The notes below the pieces were generated by a model, which had not been told where the DNA came from, did no database searches, and worked only from the letters and a program-made list of their open reading frames with translations. 64,000 bases of DNA, taken from the NCBI GenBank assembly GCA_963693035.2, contig CAXMMQ010000003.1:1-64000 (forward strand), written 5' to 3'. Shown here one piece after another: positions 25,635 through 34,071 of the stretch. This stretch comes from Lichenicoccus sp963693035. GTDB taxonomy: Bacteria; Pseudomonadota; Alphaproteobacteria; Acetobacterales; Acetobacteraceae. The stretch's first letter is position 1. Every line of letters starts with the position of its first letter. The position numbers and the translations under genes were made by a program.

Positions 25635-28094
25635 TCAGATCGGGCACGCCCCGCTGGCGCACTGCAGGTGCGCCCAGTCTACCACCTCCTGCGCCGCCTC
25701 GTCATGGATCGCATCGGCAATCGCGGCGAAGCGCGCGGCCGAGACCTCCTCCTCGGGCAGGTACTCGTAGCCGAGTTCGCTGTCCGGGCGGCTCGGCAGG
25801 ACCGAGCAGCAGCGCACCATCGGCTGCTCGCGGGCGACGATCTCGCGGAATTCCGCGAGATCGGTCCGGTCGGTATAGATCTTGAGCGTGTACGAGACCT
25901 GGTTGCCCTGGTCGGCCCCGATCCAGTGCCGCTCCAGCAGCCGCAGCCACCGGTATTGCTCCTCCGGCGAAGCCTCCGGCGCGGTGACCAGCGCATCGCC
26001 CAGGCCAAGCCGCTGGATCAGCGAGACCGTCGGGAAGCCGACGATGCTCATGCCGGGGAACGAGCGCAGGGTGCGCACGGGATAGCCGCGCTGCTCGTAT
26101 TCGGGCAGCAGCGGATCGGTGCCCTCGAGCCAGTCGCCGTCTCCATCGCGCGTGCCGCGGAACTGCACCCAACGCAGGTACTGCCGGCGCGCCGGCAGGT
26201 GTGCGCCCTCGGTCAGGCCGAACAGCTTGGACGTGGTTCCGGCCGGCTTCACCGTGGTCACCGTGACCGGGCGGGCGGTGCCGAGTTCGGCGGCATAGGC
26301 GTTGGCCTCCGCCTTGGCGATCGACGACAGCATGGCCAGCATGCGCCAGAACGGCGCCGAGCGCTCCTCGTCCAGCAGGTCGCGGAAGCTCAGCCCGTAC
26401 CGTACCCAGGCCCATTCGTGCAGCCCGGTGGGGCCGATGCCGATGCGGTTGGTGCGCGCCACCTCCTCGGCATAGAGCGCGTCCATGCGGTTGGCGCGCA
26501 GCAGGAAGCGCACGCCAAGGCGAACGGAATCCGACACCCGCTCGTCCCACAGCGCTGCGATTTCGGCCGTGGGCTCACCGGGTGCGAAGTCGCCGAGGCC
26601 GACCGGACAGGCCAGCAGCGGCGCGAAGTCGGCGATCACGCAATAGCCGCCGGTGACGTGCAGGGTGATCTCGCCGCACGGATTGGTGGTGACCGGGAAG
26701 CGCGACCGGCTGGCCCGAGTCGAGAGCTCCGCGAGCAGGTCAGCCGCCGCATCCGCCTGATAGCGGATCGAGCTGAAGTCGCGGCCATCAGCGTGCACCG
26801 GCTTGTCCCAGGCGGTGCCGGTGCGGTGGTCCTCCAGCAGGTCGCCATTGATGAAGCCGGGCTCGCCGTTGACGTAGGCGCAGCGCGTCACCTCGGCGAA
26901 CACGGCGCGGGCATGGTCGGCGAGCGGCCCTTGCGCGGTTGGCTCCAGCAGCGACCAGAAGATGCGGTCGACCATCACAGAATGGTTCGCCGTCCACAGC
27001 CCGCCGTCCGACTTCGAGCGCACGAAGCGCAGCACCCCGGCATCGCGCCAGGACTTGGTCGCCATGCGCGCGGCGCGACGGGCGCCGCCGACCTGCACCT
27101 CGACGGAGAGATAGTGGTCGACCAGCAGCGCCTGCTCCCAAGGCTGCAGGACGCGATCGGGCTGCAACTCCTGGCGGCCGTCGCCAGCGTTCGACAGTGC
27201 CGCGCGCGCCGGCTCGATCACATGCCGGCGTATGTTCATCAGGCCGCGCAGCAGCGAGATCGGACCGGATGCCGGACGACCCTGCATACCTGCGATCGGG
27301 CTGCCCTTGCTGCGGATGACCGAGAGGTCGAGCAGCAGCGTCCGGTCCGCCTCGCCGCGGAAGGCCATCGCCTCGAGGATCTCAACCGCCTTCGCCCAGC
27401 CCTCGCGACTGTCTGCGATCAGGTGGCGCACCGCACCGGCGGGCGCCTGCGCGAGGTCGGTCAGCAGGCAGGCATCCAGCGCCCCCTGCACCAGCGCCTC
27501 GGACGCGGCATCGAACGCCTCCAGCCCCATGCCCCAGGGCAGGAGCTGCATCTCGACGCCGAAGCGATGCAGGCCCGCCCGCCCGCGCGGAAAGTCCGGA
27601 TGGTCCGGCGAGAGATGCAGCAGCAGGGTCGGCGCCCGCGCCCAGTCCACCGCGCACAGCTCGTCGTCATACGCACGTCCGACGCCGGAGCCGTTCAGCA
27701 GCAGGTAGAACTTGGCGAACGAGGTGATCGCCGTCGCGCAGTTGGTAAACACTTCCATGTTGCGCGTCGGCTGCTCGGCGTCGCCATGCTGCAGGTGGCG
27801 CCCCGACGTCAGCAGCGCCCCGGTCGCGATCGCATTGCGCAGCTGCGCCTGCTCGGTTCCGGTGACATGGTCCACCAGTGCCACGTTGCCCGCGGCCACC
27901 CGATCGGCGACCCGACCGAAGCTGTCGGCATCCTCCGACCGGAACACCGTGCGACGGCCGACGGCCTCGCCCATGCCGCGATCCAGCGCCCGCCCCGGCA
28001 GCGGCGCGACGCCGAACGCGCCACCCAGCCGGGACAGCGAGAGTTCGGCCTGGTCGGAGGCCGGGTGCAATCGGGTCGCCAGATGTCCGTCCAT
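25635..28094 (-). CDS. nrdJ: Adenosylcobalamin-dependent (class II) ribonucleoside-triphosphate reductase
   Basis: Makes deoxynucleotides using coenzyme B12, independent of oxygen. I start at ATG 28094 because GGAG lies seven bases upstream; 29 further in-frame codons extend to 28181 but lack conservation signs. The 819-residue protein has NMEVFTNCATAITSF near the N-terminal cysteine, NPCGEITLHVTGGYCVIADF at the central reductase core, and TTVKPAGTTSKLFGLTEGAH in the phosphate/loop region. The C-terminal CASGACPI places two cysteines five apart, as in the thioredoxin-reducible tail of the Lactobacillus enzyme. The monomeric-type length and lack of an R2 partner support class II. A cobalamin riboswitch was looked for upstream and not found. 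Transcribed away from the aquaporin gene. Confidence 0.88.
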   Translation of the reverse strand: MDGHLATRLHPASDQAELSLSRLGGAFGVAPLPGRALDRGMGEAVGRRTVFRSEDADSFGRVADRVAAGNVALVDHVTGTEQAQLRNAIATGALLTSGRHLQHGDAEQPTRNMEVFTNCATAITSFAKFYLLLNGSGVGRAYDDELCAVDWARAPTLLLHLSPDHPDFPRGRAGLHRFGVEMQLLPWGMGLEAFDAASEALVQGALDACLLTDLAQAPAGAVRHLIADSREGWAKAVEILEAMAFRGEADRTLLLDLSVIRSKGSPIAGMQGRPASGPISLLRGLMNIRRHVIEPARAALSNAGDGRQELQPDRVLQPWEQALLVDHYLSVEVQVGGARRAARMATKSWRDAGVLRFVRSKSDGGLWTANHSVMVDRIFWSLLEPTAQGPLADHARAVFAEVTRCAYVNGEPGFINGDLLEDHRTGTAWDKPVHADGRDFSSIRYQADAAADLLAELSTRASRSRFPVTTNPCGEITLHVTGGYCVIADFAPLLACPVGLGDFAPGEPTAEIAALWDERVSDSVRLGVRFLLRANRMDALYAEEVARTNRIGIGPTGLHEWAWVRYGLSFRDLLDEERSAPFWRMLAMLSSIAKAEANAYAAELGTARPVTVTTVKPAGTTSKLFGLTEGAHLPARRQYLRWVQFRGTRDGDGDWLEGTDPLLPEYEQRGYPVRTLRSFPGMSIVGFPTVSLIQRLGLGDALVTAPEASPEEQYRWLRLLERHWIGADQGNQVSYTLKIYTDRTDLAEFREIVAREQPMVRCCSVLPSRPDSELGYEYLPEEEVSAARFAAIADAIHDEAAQEVVDWAHLQCASGACPI

Positions 28095-28300
28095 GCAGGC
28101 ACTCCAAAGATCCACGCTCAGCCGCCCCAACTCGCTTGCAGGGAGGCTACATATAGGGACCCTGGCTGCGCCTTGCACCACATCTAGTCAAGGATCGTGG
28201 GTTGCAGCCTGTGGTTGTGCTCCGCGCCGGGCTCACCGGATTTTCGTTGGACAGGCGCACGCCAGATTATTACATTCAGGCAAGGTCAGGAGACTGGGTC

Positions 28301-29035
28301 ATGAAAAGTGACATGCAGCGACGCCTTGCGGCCGAATTCATCGGCACTTTCTGGCTTGTCTTCGGTGGCTGCGGCAGCGCGATTATTTCGGCGGGATATC
28401 CGCATCTGGGGATCGGCTTCCTCGGCGTGGCGTTTGCCTTTGGGCTCACCGTGCTCTCCATGGCCTATGCGGTCGGCCACATCTCCGGCGGTCACTTCAA
28501 CCCGGCGGTGACCCTGGGCCTGTGGGCGGCGGGACGCTGCGCCAACAGGCATGTCGCGCCGTACATCGTGGTCCAGGTCATCGGCGCGGTCCTGGCGTCG
28601 AGCGCGCTCTGGATCATCGCCAGCGGCAAGCCGGACTGGCTCCCCGCGGGTTTTGCCGCCAACGGCTACGGCGACCTCAGCCCTGGGCACTATTCGCTCG
28701 GCGCCTGCCTGCTCGCCGAATTCCTGCTGACCTTCTTTTTCCTGATGATCATCATCGGCACCACATCGAAGGGCGCCGCCGTCGGGTTCGCCGGCATTCC
28801 GATCGGCTTTGCGCTGACGCTGATCCACCTGATCTCGATCCCGATCACCAACACCTCGGTCAATCCCGCGCGCAGCACCGGACCTGCGTTGTTCGCCGGC
28901 GGCGAATATCTCGGCCAGCTCTGGATGTTCTGGGTCGCGCCGATCGCCGGCGCCATGGTCGCCGGCGTGCTCGGCCGCATGCTGCACGATCCGGTCGACC
29001 AGGCCGTCGAAGCCGGACGCGCCACCGCCACCTGA
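28301..29035 (+). CDS. aqpZ: Aquaporin Z, water channel
   Basis: A 244-residue six-helix MIP-family channel. Start ATG 28301 has GGAG eight bases upstream; reading further upstream gives no conserved sequence. Both NPA half-helix motifs are present: GHISGGHFNPAVTLG (first) and NTSVNPARSTGPA (second), the latter nearly identical to E. coli AqpZ. The Phe/His/Thr/Arg selectivity filter expected of strict water channels fits FNPAV, the HLISIPITNTSVNPAR helix and its Arg. Other family members transport glycerol, but those have a wider filter. It stands alone, with its own divergent promoter region shared with nrdJ. Confidence 0.95.
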   Translation: MKSDMQRRLAAEFIGTFWLVFGGCGSAIISAGYPHLGIGFLGVAFAFGLTVLSMAYAVGHISGGHFNPAVTLGLWAAGRCANRHVAPYIVVQVIGAVLASSALWIIASGKPDWLPAGFAANGYGDLSPGHYSLGACLLAEFLLTFFFLMIIIGTTSKGAAVGFAGIPIGFALTLIHLISIPITNTSVNPARSTGPALFAGGEYLGQLWMFWVAPIAGAMVAGVLGRMLHDPVDQAVEAGRATAT

Positions 29036-29409
29036 CCCCGCGCGCTGCCGGGCGCGCTCGGCGACAAGCCAGGCTCGGCCTGCGGCTCTCGTGACCGGAA
29101 CGTGCGCGCCGTGCAGCCGCACGGCCTGACGCTGTTGGCCGGCGCACGACAGCCCCTTCCGACATTAACCTGCCATTAACCTCCGGCGCGCGTAGCTAGC
29201 GCAGCCGGACCGTGGATCGTCGCGCGTTCCGCGCACCGGCAGCCGAATGCCGGCAGGAAAAGTCGCAGCGCTCTCTTTACTATTTCGAAATGAAGAGGCG
29301 TCTAGGATCAGGTGATGGGGTGCCGGTTCGCAGCGCTTGCGGGGCCGCCGGTCCCGGCCGCGTCGCCGCACCCTGTTCGCACCGCAATTTGCTTCAACAG
29401 GACATCATC
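29036..29409. other. Leader and control region of the Tad pilus operon
   Basis: About 374 bases between aqpZ and the pilin gene. A GC-rich inverted repeat (GCGCG ... CGCGC, about 29040-29056) without a T-run follows the aqpZ stop and is at best a weak terminator. A CtrA-type box is at 29165-29180. A palindrome, ATTTCGAAAT, is at 29282-29291. The pilin ribosome binding site is AGGA at 29399-29402. A small open frame from 29212 runs into flp in frame but has no start signal or similarity, so I treat it as leader. Confidence 0.55.
29165..29180 (+). promoter_or_regulatory. Putative CtrA-binding box, TTAA-N7-TTAAC
   Basis: The sequence TTAACCTGCCATTAAC exactly fits the alphaproteobacterial CtrA consensus TTAA-N7-TTAAC. 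It lies 230 bases before the Flp pilin start and in a GC-rich genome where TTAA is scarce. I found no second full match in this window. In Caulobacter CtrA activates the pilA promoter of the equivalent operon, so the position makes biological sense. Function here is inferred from the match alone. Confidence 0.6.
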
Positions 29410-29580
29410 ATGCTGAACATCGTGCAGGCCTGGACCGGACTTCGCCTGGATCGCCGCGGCGTCACCGCGCTCGAATACGCCATCATCGCCGGCGTCCTCG
29501 GCACCGTCCTGGTGACCGTGTTCACCGGCCTCGGCGCCAAGTTCACCACCGTGTTCGCCGCCATCGAGAAGACGCTCTGA
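29410..29580 (+). CDS. flp: Flp/Fap-type type IVb pilin
   Basis: The structural subunit of the Tad pilus, 56 residues. Start ATG 29410 has AGGA seven bases upstream. The short leader MLNIVQAWTGLRLDRRG ends at the prepilin peptidase site; cleavage after Gly gives VTALEYAIIAGVL with the conserved Glu5 and Tyr6 of Flp pilins, then a hydrophobic helix and a short tail ending AAIEKTL. Only one pilin copy is present. First gene of the operon, 134 bases before the peptidase gene, the largest gap within the locus. This gap may allow separate high expression of pilin. Confidence 0.92.
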   Translation: MLNIVQAWTGLRLDRRGVTALEYAIIAGVLGTVLVTVFTGLGAKFTTVFAAIEKTL

Positions 29581-29714
29581 GCGCCAACCGGCGGCGCTGC
29601 ATGGCGTCGCCGGCTTTTCTCTGACGACTTGATCCGCAGACCGATCCACGACACAGGCCGAAATGGCCTGGGCCGGTCGGGTTCTTGCGGATCGCACGTT
29701 CCCCGGGACCGACC

Positions 29715-30215
29715 ATGTTGATCCATGCCACCATGCTGGCTGCCGCCGGCTGCCTGACGCTGCTCGCCTATGCGGCGCTGCACGACCTAGCCGGCCGCAC
29801 CATCCCCGACGGTGTCTCCGCCGCGATCGCGGCGCTGGGATGCCTGCGCGCGGTGCTGGTGCAGACGGCAACGCCCTCGATCCTGATGGCCGCGGCGGTC
29901 TTCGCGAGTGCCGCCCTGGCATGGCGCGCCGGCCTGCTCGGGGGCGGCGACGTCAAGCTGCTGGCCGCCGTATCGCTGATGGTGGCGCCGCAGTCCGTGC
30001 CGATCCTGCTCGCCTCGATCAGCATGGTCGGCGGCATGCTGGCCTGCCTCTACCTCGCCGCCCGGCGCGTGCTACCGGCGCCGCAGCCGATCCGGCCGAC
30101 GCGGCTGGTCCGGCGTGTCGTCCGTGCCGAGCTGTGGCGGGTGCACCGGCACTGCCCGCTGCCGTATGCGGTCGCCATCGCGCTTGGCACCATGACCCAG
30201 ATCGTTGGTCACTGA
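29715..30215 (+). CDS. cpaA: Prepilin peptidase, CpaA/TadV type
   Basis: Cleaves the leader of Flp pilin and pseudopilins at the inner membrane. Start ATG 29715; 166 residues, several membrane helices. The two catalytic aspartates of the A24 aspartic peptidases are seen in LHDLAGRTIPD (about 22-32) and in GLLGGGDVKLLAA (GGGD, about 75-87). It lacks the N-terminal methyltransferase domain of PilD, as is usual for TadV. It precedes cpaB by 7 bases. The C-terminal soluble tail (about 125-166) is rich in Arg. Confidence 0.9.
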   Translation: MLIHATMLAAAGCLTLLAYAALHDLAGRTIPDGVSAAIAALGCLRAVLVQTATPSILMAAAVFASAALAWRAGLLGGGDVKLLAAVSLMVAPQSVPILLASISMVGGMLACLYLAARRVLPAPQPIRPTRLVRRVVRAELWRVHRHCPLPYAVAIALGTMTQIVGH

Positions 30216-30222
30216 CCCGGCC

Positions 30223-31056
30223 ATGATCACCCGGGTCGTCCTGCTGGTCTTCATGCTGCTCAGCGTCGGCGGCTTCGGCGCGATCGCGTGGTCGATCATG
30301 ACCCCCGGTCGCCCTGCCGGCACCGCCGCCACCGCGATCGTGCAAACCCAGGTCAGCGTGCTGGTCGCCGCCCGCCTGCTGCATGCCGGGCAGCTGGTGC
30401 GGGCGGAGGATTTCGCAGCCCGCAGCTTTCCGGTGGCCAGCGTCGCGCCCAATGCACTCACCGATACCGCAGCCGAGCGCGACGGCCTGGCGGGCGCCTT
30501 GCTGCGGGTCACGATCCCGGCCGGCGGCCTGGTGTTTCCGCAGGATGTGGTGCGGCCGGGCGACCACGGCTATCTCGCCGCCGTGCTCTCGCCCGGCAAG
30601 CGCGCGGTCAGCATCGGCGTCGACGCGGTCAGCGGGATCGCCGGCCTGGTCTGGCCCGGCGACTATGTCGATCTCATCCTGACCCAGACACTGGACGATC
30701 CGAACGTGTCGAGCAGCCACCACATGGCGGCCGAGACCGTGCTCGGCGGGCTGCGCGTGATCGCGACCGACCAGGACATGGTGCGCGGCGAGTTGCCGAC
30801 CAGCGCCAGCGCGGCCTCGCGCACCGTGACCATCGAGGCGACCCCCGACCAGGCGGAACGCATCTCGCTAGCCGCGCGCCTGGGCCGGCTGTCGCTGTCG
30901 GTCTGCCCGCTCTCCGAATGCGCCGGCAGCCGCCAGCCCGCCAGCCTGACGTGGGGCGGCGACGTCTCGCCGGCATTGGCGCACGACCAGACCGTGGTCA
31001 GCACGACCCTGCACGTGTTCAACGGCGCAGCCGAGCAGAAGGACATCCATTTCTGA
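30223..31056 (+). CDS. cpaB: CpaB/RcpC, Flp pilus assembly protein with SAF domain
   Basis: A 277-residue inner-membrane-anchored periplasmic protein required for Flp pilus assembly, thought to work near the secretin. The membrane anchor is MITRVVLLVFMLLSVGGFGA. The SAF domain covers about 45-110: VLVAARLLHAGQLVRAEDFA, TIPAGGLVFPQDVV. A RcpC-type domain follows: RAVSIGVDAVSGIAGLVWPG, DYVDLIL and EATPDQAERISLAARLGRLS. The stop overlaps the cpaC ATG (TGATG), as for most of this operon. ATG 30223 has no strong ribosome binding site, so coupling to cpaA across 7 bases is likely. Confidence 0.9.
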   Translation: MITRVVLLVFMLLSVGGFGAIAWSIMTPGRPAGTAATAIVQTQVSVLVAARLLHAGQLVRAEDFAARSFPVASVAPNALTDTAAERDGLAGALLRVTIPAGGLVFPQDVVRPGDHGYLAAVLSPGKRAVSIGVDAVSGIAGLVWPGDYVDLILTQTLDDPNVSSSHHMAAETVLGGLRVIATDQDMVRGELPTSASAASRTVTIEATPDQAERISLAARLGRLSLSVCPLSECAGSRQPASLTWGGDVSPALAHDQTVVSTTLHVFNGAAEQKDIHF

Positions 31057-32459
31057 TGGCGCGCTGCCGCCTGCGCATCGCCGCCCGGATGGCGCTGCTG
31101 CTCGCCGCCGCGCTGTCGCCTGCGACGATGCAGCGCGACGCGCAGGCCGCACAGCCGGCGTCACGCCTGGTTTCGGTCGAGGCCGGCTCCGGCCGCCTCC
31201 TCGCGCTCTCCGCACGTGCCGCCAACGTCTTCGCAGCAGACCCGAAGGTTGCCGAAGTCCGCGCCGCCAGCCCGACCAGCCTGTTCGTATTCGGCGTGGC
31301 GCCCGGCCATACCACCGTGGTCGCGATCGATGCCGACGGCAACGCGGTCGGGCACTTCACGGTGCAGGTGGTGCCCTCGAGCTATGCCGCGCAGGCAACC
31401 GGCCGTGCCTTGGCCCGGAGCGGCATCGACGGGATCCGGATGCAGCAGGGCGACGACAGCATCACCTTGAGCGGCGACGCCGCCTCGCCCGCCGCGGCGC
31501 AGGCGGCGGTCACCATGGCGCAGGATGCGCTCGGCAAGGATGGCCATGTGGTCAACCGGATGCGCGTCGCCGGCTCGATCCAGGTCAATCTGCGTGTGCG
31601 CATCGCGGAGATGTCGCGCACGCTGACGCGCCAGCTCGGCATCAACTGGCAATCGGTCAACGCGCTCGGCACCCAGGCCGCGATCGGCGTCTCCACGGCG
31701 TTCCCGGGTGCTGCACTGGCCGGCAATTTCGGCTTCCTGTCGCGCTTCAGGATCGGCAGCCACGCGACGACCCTGGACACGGTGATCGACGCGCTGTCGC
31801 AGGACCAGCTCATCCACATGCTGGCCGAGCCGAACCTGACCGCGATGAGCGGCGAGCCGGCGAGCTTCCTTGCCGGCGGCGAGTTCCCGATCCCGGTCAG
31901 TGCCGGCCTCGACAACATCAGCGTCGAGTTCAAGCAGTACGGCATCTCGCTGTCGTTCGTGCCGACCGTGCTCGATGACGGCCAGATCAGCCTGCATGTC
32001 CGCCCGGAGGTCAGCCAGCTCACCACCCAGGGCGCGGTCTCGATCACATCGGGCAACAACGTGATCCAGATCCCGGCTTTGACCGTGCGGCGCGTCGATA
32101 CGACCGTGGAGCTCGGCAGCGGGCAGAGCTTCGCGATCGCCGGGCTGCTGCAGGACAGCACCACCGACAACGGCAGCGGCGTGCCGTTCCTGGGCGACGT
32201 GCCGGTGCTGGGCGCGCTGTTCCATTCCGACAGCTTCCTGCGCAACCAGTCCGAGCTGGTCATCGTGGTGACGCCATACATCGTGCGCCCCGTCGACACC
32301 ACCGACGCCCTGCTGCTGCCGACCGACGACTGGCAGCCGCCGAACGACCTCGAGCGCATCCTGCTGCTGCGCCAGAGCGGACGCGCGCGTGATGCCGGTG
32401 TCACGGTTGGCGCGCTCCCGGTCCATGTCCCGGGCGATGCCGGCTTCATCGTGGAATGA
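31056..32459 (+). CDS. cpaC: CpaC/RcpA, type II/IV-family secretin
   Basis: Forms the outer-membrane ring through which the Flp pilus leaves the cell. The 467-residue protein starts at ATG 31056 with a signal peptide (RMALLLAAALSPATMQRDAQ, cleaved near AQA-AQ). A pilus/BON-like N-terminal domain (VSVEAGSGRLLALSARAANV, VFAADPKVAEVRAASPTSLF) precedes the secretin core: INLRVRIAEMSR-like VNLRVRIAEMSRTL, LAEPNLTAMSGEPASFLAGG, EFPIPV, and the end motif GVPFLGDVPVLGALFHSDSF then ELVIVVTPYIV. The tail after about residue 420 is acidic and Arg-rich. Overlaps the CpaD gene by 4 bases. Confidence 0.94.
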   Translation: MARCRLRIAARMALLLAAALSPATMQRDAQAAQPASRLVSVEAGSGRLLALSARAANVFAADPKVAEVRAASPTSLFVFGVAPGHTTVVAIDADGNAVGHFTVQVVPSSYAAQATGRALARSGIDGIRMQQGDDSITLSGDAASPAAAQAAVTMAQDALGKDGHVVNRMRVAGSIQVNLRVRIAEMSRTLTRQLGINWQSVNALGTQAAIGVSTAFPGAALAGNFGFLSRFRIGSHATTLDTVIDALSQDQLIHMLAEPNLTAMSGEPASFLAGGEFPIPVSAGLDNISVEFKQYGISLSFVPTVLDDGQISLHVRPEVSQLTTQGAVSITSGNNVIQIPALTVRRVDTTVELGSGQSFAIAGLLQDSTTDNGSGVPFLGDVPVLGALFHSDSFLRNQSELVIVVTPYIVRPVDTTDALLLPTDDWQPPNDLERILLLRQSGRARDAGVTVGALPVHVPGDAGFIVE

Positions 32460-32818
32460 ACCAGATGCCTCTGAACCCGCGTGCTGCGCTGGCGGCCCTG
32501 GCGCCCAGGCTGCTGCTCACCTGCGGCCTAGCCGGCACGTCGGCAGGCTGTGCCGCCACCGACCCGCTCTACGCGACCGGTCGCTGGAACCCCACGAACG
32601 TGAATGCCGCCAATCTGGCAGCGCAGGTTGCCGAGGCGTCCGACCTCCAGCACGGCCGGCACGTCGAAGGCTCGGATGCGCTGGCGGCGGCGGCGGCGGT
32701 CGCCCGGCTCCGCCAGGACCGCGTCAAGAAGCTTCCTGACAGCGGGCTCGCGCAGATCTCGCTCTCGCCGGGTGCTGCCTCCGCCGATACCGCTGCCCCT
32801 GGCCTCGGCGGTCTCTGA
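32456..32818 (+). CDS. Short CpaD-like pilus lipoprotein
   Basis: A 120-residue protein in the position of CpaD/RcpB, between secretin and CpaE. Its signal sequence ends GLAGTSAGCAAT, with a lipobox (SAGC) that would lipidate Cys32. Residues PLYATGRWNPTNVNAANLAA, then QVAEASDLQHGRHVEGSDAL, resemble the end of CpaD proteins (their W.P.....N...M..D.. region). CpaD is about 200 residues in Caulobacter, so this keeps only the C-terminal half of the family pattern. Start ATG 32456 overlaps the cpaC stop (ATGA) and the stop overlaps cpaE (TGATG). It is expected to be an outer-membrane secretin pilotin-like lipoprotein; this rests on position and lipobox. Confidence 0.65.
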   Translation: MNQMPLNPRAALAALAPRLLLTCGLAGTSAGCAATDPLYATGRWNPTNVNAANLAAQVAEASDLQHGRHVEGSDALAAAAAVARLRQDRVKKLPDSGLAQISLSPGAASADTAAPGLGGL

Positions 32819-34071
32819 TGGCCGACAGCGCGGGGCTCGCCTCGGTACATGCCGAGAGTGTTGCGGGACGGGCGGAGCGGCCGAGCGTCACCGCCTTCGT
32901 CTCCGATCCGGCAACCGAGCAACTGCTGGTCGAGGGGCTGAGCGAGGTGATGCCACGCGGCATCGACGTCCGCCGCATGCCGTGCCGGCAAGCCATCGCG
33001 CTGCTGCGGAAGATGCCGACGCCTCGTGTCCTGATCATCGATGTCAGCGGCGAGGACCAGCCGATCGCACTCCTGGTCGATCTGTCGCAGGTGGTGGAGC
33101 CGGATGTACGCGTGCTGGTGATCGGCGACCGCCAGGACGTCAATTTCTATCGCGAGATCACGCGCGGTCTCGGCGTGCTGGAATATCTGTACAAGCCGCT
33201 GGCGCGCAGCATGGTGGCGCGTCATTTCGGCCGCTGGATCAATGACGGCGCCCCGGTCAGCGACACCGCGCAAGGCGGCCGCGTGATCAGCTTCACGGGC
33301 GCCGGCGGCGGGGTGGGTGCCACCACGATCGCCACCAGTCTGGGCTGGCATCTCGCCACCGACGTGCGGCGCCATACACTGCTGCTGGATTCCGACCTGT
33401 TCACCGGCAGCATGGCGCTTGCCTTCGGCGTCAAGGGCGATACCGGGCTCCGGACCGCGCTCGAGCTGCCGGCGCGCGTCGATCAGCTCTTCATCGAACG
33501 CAGCGCGCAGCCGGTGACCGACCGCCTGTCGGTGCTGTCGAGCGAGGAGAAGCTCTCGGAGAACCCGGATATTGCACCCGGCGCGGTGCAACACCTGCTG
33601 GGCATCCTGCGACGGCGCTATAATTTCGTGCTGGTTGACGTGCCGTTTCGGGCCCAGCTGCTCAACCGCGACCTCATCGAGCTGTCCGACCAGCGCATCC
33701 TGGTGATGGACCCGACCCTACGATCGGTGCGCGACACGCTGCGTCTGCTCGCCTCGATCAATACCGGACCGCAGAGCCGGCATGCGCTGCTGGTGCTGAA
33801 CCGGCTGGGACAACCGGGCACCCTGACCTTGCAGCAGGTCGAGGAAGCCGTCGGCCAGAAGCCGGATGTCACGATCCCCTACTTGCCGCGCGTGCTCGGG
33901 CAGGCCGCAATCGCCGGCAAGCTCGCGGTGGTCGGCAAGGGGCCGTTCCGCAGCGCCATCCTGGCCCTGGCGCAGGAAGCCGCCTTCGTCCGCATGGTGG
34001 AGACGGATGAAATCGGCATGGCCCGTCGCGGCGCCGCCGGCTGGCGCCGGCTGCTGCGGTTTCGCGCATGA
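32818..34071 (+). CDS. cpaE: CpaE/TadZ, pilus localisation ATPase-like protein
   Basis: A 417-residue MinD/ParA-family protein that places the Tad machine at the pole in Caulobacter. The N-terminal 130 residues form a receiver-like domain (VTAFVSDPATEQLLVEGL; PTPRVLIIDVSGEDQP; ITRGLGVLEYLYKPLARSM). The MinD-like half starts RVISFTGAGGGVGATTIATS (about 155-175). In ordinary deviant Walker A the motif is KGGxGKT; here both Lys are absent (GAGGGVGATT), as often in TadZ proteins, so ATP hydrolysis is doubtful. Later: DSDLFTGSMALAFGVK and VDVPFRAQLLNRDLIELSDQ. Stop overlaps cpaF by 4 bases. Confidence 0.9.
   Translation: MADSAGLASVHAESVAGRAERPSVTAFVSDPATEQLLVEGLSEVMPRGIDVRRMPCRQAIALLRKMPTPRVLIIDVSGEDQPIALLVDLSQVVEPDVRVLVIGDRQDVNFYREITRGLGVLEYLYKPLARSMVARHFGRWINDGAPVSDTAQGGRVISFTGAGGGVGATTIATSLGWHLATDVRRHTLLLDSDLFTGSMALAFGVKGDTGLRTALELPARVDQLFIERSAQPVTDRLSVLSSEEKLSENPDIAPGAVQHLLGILRRRYNFVLVDVPFRAQLLNRDLIELSDQRILVMDPTLRSVRDTLRLLASINTGPQSRHALLVLNRLGQPGTLTLQQVEEAVGQKPDVTIPYLPRVLGQAAIAGKLAVVGKGPFRSAILALAQEAAFVRMVETDEIGMARRGAAGWRRLLRFRA

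Noticed and set aside
25515..28187. Plus-strand open frame of about 890 codons over nrdJ
   Set aside because: Antisense of the reductase; no conserved motifs.
28284..28300. GGTCAGGAGACTGGG before aqpZ resembles the B12 box of cobalamin riboswitches, and a B12-dependent reductase gene is near
   Set aside because: It is on the aqpZ strand, not the nrdJ strand, differs from the box at several bases, and no other riboswitch core element (such as GCCACTG) is found upstream. GGAG here is simply the ribosome binding site.
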